DNA from: Propionibacteriaceae bacterium
GTDB taxonomy: Bacteria > Actinomycetota > Actinomycetes > Propionibacteriales > Propionibacteriaceae
NCBI GenBank assembly: GCA_031268065.1
Contig: JAIRXX010000107.1
Coordinates: 1-5,824, forward strand
DNA length: 5,824 bases
Reading direction: 5' to 3'
Below are positions 1 through 5,062 of this stretch, piece by piece. Made by a program: the position numbers and the translations under genes. The notes under the pieces are model-generated. The model searched no databases. It had not been told where the DNA came from and was given only the letters and a program-made list of their open reading frames with translations. Every line of letters begins with the position of its first letter. Positions within the stretch are counted from its first letter, which is position 1.

Positions 1-298
1 ATTGGTGATCCGCCGCGCGATAGGCGCCCGCAAACGCGACCTGCTCGCGCACATCTTGGGCAGCGCGATCCTGATCGGCGTCGCCTCGTCGGTGTTGGCA
101 ATCGCCATCGCCGCGCTCGCCCTCACCTTCGTCGTCCCTGGGTTCGTGCCTGCGGACTCCCCGGTGACGAATCCCTCTTTCCCCTGGGCCGCCTGCGCAT
201 GGGGGATCGTAGCCGCGATCACCACCTCGCTGGCCGGGTCGATCATCCCCGCGCTGAAAGCCACCAGACTCCCGGTCGCCCAAGCTTTGCGGGCCTGA
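1..298 (+). CDS. ABC transporter permease, FtsX/MacB type, C-terminal fragment (5' end outside window)
   Basis: The frame is open from base 2 and gives about 98 residues ending in TGA at 296-298; the true start lies upstream of the window. The first visible residues (VIRRAIGARKRDLLAHIL) match the conserved cytoplasmic segment of FtsX-type permeases, which usually reads like 'RRALGARRRDI'. Two hydrophobic stretches follow, at visible residues about 18-46 and 62-82, consistent with the last two transmembrane helices. The ending SIIPALKATRLPVAQALRA matches the family's typical tail 'PAxxAARxxPxxALR'. Proteins of this family pair with a MacB/LolD-type ATPase and act in the cytoplasmic membrane on lipoproteins, peptides or drugs, or in cell-envelope control. 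The substrate cannot be told from this fragment. The partner ATPase is not visible and may lie upstream. The family call is fairly safe; the function is not. Confidence 0.8.
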   Translation, partial: LVIRRAIGARKRDLLAHILGSAILIGVASSVLAIAIAALALTFVVPGFVPADSPVTNPSFPWAACAWGIVAAITTSLAGSIIPALKATRLPVAQALRA

Positions 299-327
299 TC
301 GCCGATATCCGGCAAGCTGTGGCCCGC
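289..327 (+). terminator. Possible weak terminator hairpin overlapping the permease stop codon
   Basis: GCGGGCC at 289-295 is the exact reverse complement of GGCCCGC at 321-327. Nested inside is GCCG (301-304) with CGGC (310-313) around a 5-nt loop. The outer arm includes the last codons of the permease. No T-tract follows, so an intrinsic terminator is possible but not convincing. Confidence 0.25.
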
Positions 328-510
328 CCTTCCCGGCGCGGTCTGCGGGGTGTTTCCGCAATCGTACGGCGCGGGCACCAGCAGGGTGTGTTAGCAGATT
401 CAGCCGCAGTGCTGCTAGCCTGGCATCCGCCTGCCTCGCGCTCCGGACTCGGGCCGCGCTGGTTTGGACGGGTGGACAGGTCGAAATCTGCGCGACTCTC
501 GGCGTTGAGT

Positions 511-539
511 TTGGACAAGACCGCTCGATTAGATAGGCT
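511..539 (+). promoter_or_regulatory. Probable tuf promoter (sigma-70/SigA-like)
   Basis: TTGGAC at 511-516 is a 4/6 match to the -35 consensus. It is followed after exactly 17 nt by TAGGCT at 534-539, which fits the actinobacterial TANNNT -10 form. Transcription would start near 545-547, giving a leader of about 80 nt before tuf. A second possible pair is TTGAGT (505-510) with TTAGAT (529-534), 18 nt apart. A dedicated promoter makes sense because tuf is separated here from the permease and is followed by a strong terminator. Confidence 0.5.
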
Positions 540-614
540 GAGTCGGTCTGCGCTAAGCGCGGGCTGAATTGCAGTCAACAAAACGCCTCGCAACCAGCGT
601 GGCGACAATCCGAA

Positions 615-620
615 AAGGAG
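615..620 (+). promoter_or_regulatory. Ribosome binding site that sets the tuf GTG start
   Basis: AAGGAG at 615-620 lies 5 nt before GTG at 626-628. This is the only good Shine-Dalgarno sequence near the tuf 5' end and it decides the start over an in-frame upstream TTG at 569. Confidence 0.8.
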
Positions 621-625
621 CCCAA

Positions 626-1831
<1,206 letters not shown>

Positions 1832-1853
1832 TCCTGCCTGGAGCAGAACTAGA

Positions 1854-1896
1854 CAAAGGCGATGGCCCCGCATTCATTGCGGGGCCATCGCCTTTG
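1854..1896 (+). terminator. Strong perfect inverted repeat terminating tuf
   Basis: Bases 1854-1872 and 1878-1896 are exact reverse complements, a 19-bp stem with a 5-nt loop. It begins 22 nt after the tuf stop codon. The right arm ends in CCTTTG and there is no run of T afterwards, so it resembles the I-shaped, tail-less terminators often predicted in actinobacteria. The symmetry means it would fold equally well in transcripts from either strand. It also insulates hisF, whose proposed promoter begins only about 16 nt further on. Confidence 0.85.
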
Positions 1897-1912
1897 CGCT
1901 GACCGGCCACGG

Positions 1913-1924
1913 TAACCTATAGCC
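1913..1924 (+). promoter_or_regulatory. Probable leaderless promoter of hisF (-10 TAACCT)
   Basis: TAACCT at 1913-1918 fits the actinobacterial TANNNT -10 form. It ends 6 nt before the A of the hisF ATG (1925), so transcription is predicted to begin on the start codon itself. No purine-rich Shine-Dalgarno sequence precedes the ATG, which agrees with a leaderless message. No good -35 is visible at the expected distance, where the tuf terminator arm lies. Confidence 0.5.
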
Positions 1925-2686
1925 ATGTCTCTTGCCCTGCGCGTGATCCCCTGCCTGGACGTCCATGACGGACGGGTGGTCAAGGGAGTGAATTTCCGAA
2001 ACTTGCGCGATGCCGGCGATCCGGTGGAATTGGCCGCCGAATACGCCCGCGAGGGCGCCGACGAATTGGTCTTCCTGGACATCTCCGCCTCGGCTGAAGG
2101 CCGGGCCACCACCTACGACGTGGTGCGGCGGACGGCGGAAACGGTCTTCATCCCGTTGTGCGTGGGCGGGGGAGTGCGCGGCGTGGCCGACGTCGATCAG
2201 CTGCTGCGCACCGGGGCTGACAAAGTGGGCATCAACACCGGCGCCATCGCCCGGCCCGGCGCCATCGACGAAATCGTGCGGCGTTTCGGAAACCAGGTCT
2301 TGGTGCTCTCGCTGGATGCCCGCCGGGAGCCGGGGCAACCCTCCGGTTTTGGGGTCACCACCCACGGGGGCCGCGAGCGGGCGGGGCTGGACGCCCTAGC
2401 CTGGGTGCGCGAAGCCTGCGCGCGCGGCGTCGGAGAGGTGCTGCTCAACTCAATGGACGCCGACGGCACCACCGACGGCTTCGACTTGGAGATGATCCGG
2501 GCGGTAAAAGCCGCGGTGGACGTGCCGGTGATAGCCTCGGGCGGGGCTGGGACCACCCGGCATTTTGTCGAGGCGGCCCAGGCCGGGGCGGACGCGGTGC
2601 TCGCCGCTTCGGTTTTCCACTACCAAACCCTGACCATTGCGGAAGTCAAAGCCGCGCTGGCCGACGCCGGAGTCACCGTGCGCTGA
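1925..2686 (+). CDS. hisF: Imidazole glycerol phosphate synthase, cyclase subunit HisF
   Basis: HisF is the cyclase half of the cytoplasmic HisFH complex. It uses ammonia delivered by HisH to turn PRFAR into imidazole glycerol phosphate and AICAR, a shared step of histidine and purine metabolism. The 253-residue product is the normal family length and a complete (beta/alpha)8 barrel. The two catalytic aspartates are present: Asp12 in IPCLDV and Asp131 in SLDARR. Phosphate-binding and late-barrel motifs are VGGGVR (80-85), [15 protein letters not shown] (173-187) and PVIASGGAG (201-209). Normally the second Asp is preceded by Ile ('AIDA'); here it is Leu, a mild change. The ATG at 1925 gives the standard N-terminus and fits the leaderless promoter. 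No hisA, hisH or hisI lies within the window, and the preceding tuf is cut off by a terminator, so hisF seems separated from a compact his operon. The assignment is very secure. Confidence 0.97.
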   Translation: MSLALRVIPCLDVHDGRVVKGVNFRNLRDAGDPVELAAEYAREGADELVFLDISASAEGRATTYDVVRRTAETVFIPLCVGGGVRGVADVDQLLRTGADKVGINTGAIARPGAIDEIVRRFGNQVLVLSLDARREPGQPSGFGVTTHGGRERAGLDALAWVREACARGVGEVLLNSMDADGTTDGFDLEMIRAVKAAVDVPVIASGGAGTTRHFVEAAQAGADAVLAASVFHYQTLTIAEVKAALADAGVTVR

Positions 2687-2713
2687 ACGCCGCTGCGCGG
2701 CAATGCCGGTATT

Positions 2714-2736
2714 TGCGCCACCTGCGCCACCTGCGC
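2714..2736 (+). repeat. Short tandem repeat of a 9-mer between hisF and the HIT gene
   Basis: TGCGCCACC occurs twice in direct succession (2714-2722 and 2723-2731), followed by a partial TGCGC (2732-2736). The unit is 9 bases, so an open frame through it would repeat three codons. No function can be assigned. It lies just upstream of the promoter proposed for the HIT gene. Confidence 0.7.
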
Positions 2737-2748
2737 GGAGCCAACTGG

Positions 2749-2784
2749 CTGTCGGGAACCTGGCGGCGGCATATGATGGGCGCT
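2749..2784 (+). promoter_or_regulatory. Probable leaderless promoter of the HIT gene (-10 TATGAT)
   Basis: TATGAT at 2772-2777 matches the -10 consensus at 5 of 6 positions. The ATG chosen for the HIT gene begins at 2785, 7 nt further on, exactly where transcription should start. A weak -35 candidate, CTGTCG (2749-2754), lies 17 nt upstream of the -10. There is no strong Shine-Dalgarno sequence; GGCGGCGG at 2762-2769 is the only G-rich run near the start and would lie outside a leaderless transcript. Confidence 0.55.
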
Positions 2785-3183
2785 ATGACTTGCCTTTTCT
2801 GCCAGATAGCCGCCGGGGAGATTCCCTCCAACCAGGTTTACGCCGACGACAAAGCGGTTGCCTTTCTGGACATAAACCCTTGGCATCCGGGCCATGCGCT
2901 GGTCATCCCGCGCCGCCATGTGGCCGACCTGCTGGCCGATCCGGAAGCGCTGGCGGAGATTGCGCCCGCGATCAGCGCGACCGCGAAGCTACTGGCCGGC
3001 AAACTGGGCGCGCACGGGGTCAACATACTCTCAAACGCCGGGGCGGTGGCCGGGCAAGAGGTTTTCCACCTGCACGTCCATGTGGTGCCGCGCTACGAGT
3101 CCGATCCGGGGCTGCGGGCGCTCGTGAAACCAGACTCCGACATCGACGTAGCCGAGATCTACTGGAAGATCACCCGTAGCTGA
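2785..3183 (+). CDS. Histidine triad (HIT) family protein, likely nucleotide hydrolase
   Basis: The 132-residue product has the standard length and motifs of the HIT superfamily (HINT-like branch). The signature HxHxHxx appears as HLHVHVV at residues 95-101, with His97 and His99 in the catalytic positions. Other hallmarks are the N-terminal CLFC (3-6), common in bacterial HIT proteins and able to bind a metal, FLDINPWHPGHALVIPRRH (27-45) and NAGAVAGQEVFH (84-95). Family members hydrolyse nucleoside phosphoramidates, acyl-nucleotides or dinucleoside polyphosphates in the cytoplasm; the precise substrate cannot be read from sequence. ATG 2785 is preferred because MTCLFCQI is the usual N-terminus and TATGAT lies 7 nt upstream. 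An in-frame ATG at 2776 would add three residues. The gene follows hisF by 98 bases and its last 14 bases overlap the 3' end of the convergent SpoIID gene. Confidence 0.93.
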   Translation: MTCLFCQIAAGEIPSNQVYADDKAVAFLDINPWHPGHALVIPRRHVADLLADPEALAEIAPAISATAKLLAGKLGAHGVNILSNAGAVAGQEVFHLHVHVVPRYESDPGLRALVKPDSDIDVAEIYWKITRS

Positions 3184-4744
3184 CCACGCATTTGCCGATC
3201 TCCGCGCTGGCAGAGGGGCAGCTGATCAGGCCCTTCTCGAAGTAGGTTTCCACTCCGGTGGAGATGCTCTTGACCTTGGGCTTGGTGATCTTGCCCACAT
3301 CGGAAGTCGGCCAGCCGAGTTTGCCGCTCGGGCCGCCAGCGTCTTTGTAGACGTCGTAGACCGCGCCAGACAGCAGTCTGGAGCCGCTCGCCTTCGTCCA
3401 ATACAGATGCCCTCCGGTGAACTGCGCGTACAAACCCGAGCCGATCACCTGTTCCGAAGTGGTGGGCACCCCGATGGCGCCGTTGACATTTTTGTCGCTG
3501 GCCCAGCGTTTGTAATTCTCAGTGCTGGTGCTCAGCCCGCCGACGGCGATCAGCAACCGCTCCCGCAGCCCGAAGGTGCTCTTGAAACTGCTGCCGGTGA
3601 CGGTCTTGGACGCCTTTGAACCGGTGATCTTCACCTCGGTGATCCGTCCGCCCCAGGGGCCTTGCCCGTCGCGTTTGAAGGTCATCGACTTGAAAGTCCC
3701 GATGGTGGTGTATTTCTTCTGGATCGCCGCGGAAGTGAGGGTGACCAGGCGGTATTGGTTGAGCATGTCATCGTCGTAGGGGTCGGCGTGGGCGGTCAGG
3801 TAGGCGTAGTCTCCCTTGGCGGAGTGGCCGCCATTTGAGGATGAGAACATGGTGTAGGCGATGGTGTCCTTGTACTTGAGGATGATCCCCGCCGTCGCCT
3901 TGATCGCCTTGTCGGAGTTGGCGTGCTCCTTGGAGGTGCCGTAGTAGGCCTGGCAGGCGGTGCTGTCGCAAATGTCGTAGACCTTGGAGCCGTTCAGATT
4001 CTTCTTGTAGCGCGCGGCATAGGAACGCGCCGCCACCGACTGGGCCTTGACTGCCTCGATGCTCCAACTGGCCGGCATTTCTGACGGCACGACTGAGCGC
4101 AGGTAGTCCTCCATCGGCACCCGGTTGGTGGTCACTGCGGTGCCGCCAGAGAAACGCAGCAGCATTTCGCCGCGATAAGTGCGGGTCGCCCCGTCTGGAA
4201 GCTGAATCTTGACGGTGTTCGTTTTCGTATTGTGGATGGTCCAAAGCCTGGTCGCGCTCAATCCGCTGGAATACTTAACCCACTTGGACTTGGCGTTCTT
4301 GTAATAGATGACCCGGTTGCTTCCCGAGCGTTGCACGCGCCAAAGCTTGTAATTGCTGCCGCTGGGAAGCACTTTCTTCTTCCCGGAGGAATCTTTGACA
4401 GTCAAACCGCTGGCCGGATAGAAGTGCAATTGGTGGTCGGTGTCCTTGGAGATGAGCACGTCCAATTTCTCGCTGGCCGACAACTTCGCCTGGGTGGTGC
4501 CTGGGTAGTAGAAATCGAGAATCTTCCCGAAAGCCAGCCCTGCCTTCGCCGCCCCGTACGCGCCGTACTGGGACATTCCGATCCCGTGGCCCCAACCCGA
4601 AGTGACGATGGTGACGGTTGAATTGACCGGCGTGACGGTGGCCTCTGCCGCGTTGGCGACTGGGTTGTTCAACACACCCACCGCCAATGTGGTGGTGATG
4701 GCGCTCAGCCCGAGTTGCATCGCTAGACGGCCTACTTTGGTCAT
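3170..4744 (-). CDS. Secreted SpoIID/LytB-domain protein with C-terminal LGFP-type repeats
   Basis: The 524-residue product starts with a Sec-type signal peptide: a basic MTKVGR, a hydrophobic stretch to about residue 28, then ANAAEA, with cleavage likely near residues 32-35. Next comes GWGHGIGMSQYGAYG (50-64), then the core SpoIID/LytB block VPMEDYLRSVVPSEMP (209-224) followed by KAQSVAARSYA (233-243). CDSTACQ (259-265) and SSSNGGHS (301-308) complete the family pattern. SpoIID proteins are lytic transglycosylases or amidase enhancers acting on peptidoglycan; the Glu in VPSEMP (Glu222) is the likely catalytic residue. Residues about 421-506 contain two LGFP-like units (GAIGVPTTSEQ, LGWPTSDVG, each followed by an aromatic/Gly strand), a module found on actinobacterial wall proteins. 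Two Cys at 509 and 519 could form a disulfide. ATG 4744 is chosen over an in-frame GTG at 4762 because GGAGGGG (4750-4756) lies 5 nt upstream. It is divergent from ilvB and convergent with the HIT gene. The family call is secure; enzymatic activity is inferred. Confidence 0.93.
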   Translation of the reverse strand: MTKVGRLAMQLGLSAITTTLAVGVLNNPVANAAEATVTPVNSTVTIVTSGWGHGIGMSQYGAYGAAKAGLAFGKILDFYYPGTTQAKLSASEKLDVLISKDTDHQLHFYPASGLTVKDSSGKKKVLPSGSNYKLWRVQRSGSNRVIYYKNAKSKWVKYSSGLSATRLWTIHNTKTNTVKIQLPDGATRTYRGEMLLRFSGGTAVTTNRVPMEDYLRSVVPSEMPASWSIEAVKAQSVAARSYAARYKKNLNGSKVYDICDSTACQAYYGTSKEHANSDKAIKATAGIILKYKDTIAYTMFSSSNGGHSAKGDYAYLTAHADPYDDDMLNQYRLVTLTSAAIQKKYTTIGTFKSMTFKRDGQGPWGGRITEVKITGSKASKTVTGSSFKSTFGLRERLLIAVGGLSTSTENYKRWASDKNVNGAIGVPTTSEQVIGSGLYAQFTGGHLYWTKASGSRLLSGAVYDVYKDAGGPSGKLGWPTSDVGKITKPKVKSISTGVETYFEKGLISCPSASAEIGKCVVSYG

Positions 4745-4749
4745 GGCTT

Positions 4750-4756
4750 CCCCTCC
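4750..4756 (-). promoter_or_regulatory. Ribosome binding site deciding the SpoIID-LGFP start
   Basis: Read on the minus strand, GGAGGGG ends 5 nt before the ATG at 4744-4742. It overlaps the codons of a possible longer form starting at GTG 4762, so the ATG is the better start. The signal peptide is complete from this ATG. I found no convincing -35/-10 pair for this gene; TTGCCC (minus strand, about 4793-4798) is the best weak -35 candidate. Confidence 0.8.
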
Positions 4757-4800
4757 AGACACGAGTGACGCCCCCTATCCTCGCCGCAAACCGCCGGGCA

Positions 4801-4876
4801 ATGAAACTTGGAGTTTGAATCCGGGGGTGAAGTCCCAAGCCGGGGTTGAGCCTTGCCGCGTCGGTGAAACTCCGGA
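4801..4876. repeat. Repeat- and hairpin-rich intergenic patch of unknown role
   Basis: This patch lies between the SpoIID start and the ilvB promoter. TGAAACT occurs at 4802-4808 and 4865-4871. CCGGGG followed by a base and TGA occurs twice, at 4821-4830 and 4840-4849. Inverted pairs include AAACT (4804-4808)/AGTTT (4812-4816) with a 3-nt loop, CTTGG (4807-4811)/CCAAG (4835-4839), and GGAGTTT (4810-4816)/AAACTCC (4867-4873). Several short units share a GG-TGAA-CC look. It could be an operator array or part of a structured 5' leader of the minus-strand gene. It matches no RNA family that I can confirm. Confidence 0.4.
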
Positions 4877-4884
4877 ATGAAGAG

Positions 4885-4913
4885 TTGACAATTCCCGGCA
4901 ACCAGGCAAGTCT
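4885..4913 (+). promoter_or_regulatory. Promoter of the ilvB leader and operon
   Basis: TTGACA at 4885-4890 is a perfect -35 consensus. Seventeen nt later AAGTCT (4908-4913) fits a weak -10 (A at position 2, T at position 6). The predicted start of transcription, 7 nt after the -10, is A4920, the first base of the leader-peptide ATG. The -10 overlaps a small palindrome CAAG-T-CTTG (4907-4915). Confidence 0.65.
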
Positions 4914-4919
4914 TGTCCC

Positions 4920-4961
4920 ATGCGTAAATTCGCCCTCGTAGTAAAAAGGCGTGTCGCCTAG
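4920..4961 (+). CDS. ilvB leader peptide (attenuator peptide)
   Basis: A 13-codon open frame encodes MRKFALVVKRRVA followed by TAG (4959-4961). It contains Leu-Val-Val at residues 6-8 and another Val at 12, a strong enrichment for the end products of the ilvB pathway. The two tandem Val codons are both GTA, a codon seldom used in this GC-rich window, which should make the ribosome sensitive to tRNA-Val charging. No Shine-Dalgarno sequence precedes the ATG and the predicted transcription start falls on it, so the peptide is probably translated from a leaderless RNA. Short Leu/Val-rich leader peptides upstream of ilvB are known or predicted in Corynebacterium and Streptomyces, so the role is well founded even though this peptide is recognised only by composition and position. 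Confidence 0.8.
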   Translation: MRKFALVVKRRVA

Positions 4962-4985
4962 GTCATCGGGACCAGTCGACACGCT
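4948..4985 (+). promoter_or_regulatory. Attenuator hairpin that competes with the antiterminator (ilvB leader)
   Basis: GCGTGTCG (4949-4956) is the exact reverse complement of CGACACGC (4977-4984); a G-T pair (4948/4985) adds a ninth pair. Inside, GGTC (4961-4964) pairs with GACC (4970-4973), and CT (4958-4959) with AG (4974-4975), giving a long, nearly continuous hairpin that ends one base before the terminator. The left arm lies over leader codons 10-13 and would be covered by a ribosome stalled at the Val-Val codons. Freed right-arm bases 4972-4980 can then pair imperfectly with 4991-5001, which is the left arm and loop of the terminator. A smaller hairpin AGGCG (4947-4951)/CGCCT (4955-4959) is also possible. 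Confidence 0.65.
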
Positions 4986-5016
4986 CCCTCGTCTGCTCTG
5001 GCAGCGGGGGTTTTTT
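4986..5016 (+). terminator. Intrinsic terminator of the ilvB attenuator
   Basis: CCCTCG (4986-4991) pairs with CGGGGG (5005-5010, one G-T pair). After a single bulged T (4992), CTGC (4993-4996) pairs with GCAG (5001-5004) around a TCTG tetraloop. The 10-bp stem runs directly into six T residues (5011-5016). It lies between the leader peptide and ilvB, within the untranslated leader, so its natural role is conditional termination. It is the only terminator in the window with a proper T-tract. Confidence 0.85.
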
Positions 5017-5047
5017 GTTGCGAGGATGAAGAACAATGGCTGGCTGA

Positions 5048-5056
5048 AAGGAAGGG
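5048..5056 (+). promoter_or_regulatory. ilvB ribosome binding site
   Basis: AAGGAAGGG at 5048-5056 ends 6 nt before ATG 5063. It supports this start over an in-frame internal ATG at residue 9 (5087). Confidence 0.6.
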
Positions 5057-5062
5057 CAGGGC

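Larger units (their letters stand above)
299..625. other. Gene-free stretch upstream of tuf
   Basis: About 327 bases separate the permease stop from the tuf start. I see no convincing gene on either strand; the open frames here have no recognisable protein and no good ribosome site. The stretch holds the hairpin at 289-327, a perfect 6-bp inverted repeat TAGCAG (392-397)/CTGCTA (412-417) with a 14-nt loop, the likely tuf promoter at 511-539, a small hairpin GCGC (550-553)-TAA-GCGC (557-560) in the predicted leader, and the tuf ribosome binding site at 615-620. Confidence 0.6.

Noticed and set aside
569..625. In-frame upstream TTG extending tuf by 19 residues
   Set aside because: It has no ribosome site, it gives a non-EF-Tu leader, and the GTG at 626 has AAGGAG 5 nt upstream plus the standard family N-terminus.
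2689..2701. Small hairpin after hisF (GCCGC-TGC-GCGGC) as a terminator
   Set aside because: A 5-bp stem with a 3-nt loop and no T-tract is expected by chance in GC-rich DNA.
2713..2784. N-terminal extension of the HIT protein from TTG 2713
   Set aside because: The extra residues come from the tandem 9-mer repeat; HIT proteins normally begin just before CxFC, at ATG 2785.
4810..4823. tRNA T-arm-like sequence (minus strand GGATTCAAACTCC)
   Set aside because: Only a 3-bp stem forms around the loop, and no acceptor, D or anticodon arms can be placed.
4801..4884. c-di-AMP (ydaO) or cobalamin riboswitch
   Set aside because: GGTGAA/TCC words resemble parts of both, but the diagnostic CAGCTAACC (ydaO) and GCCACTG/B12-box (cobalamin) sequences are absent on both strands.
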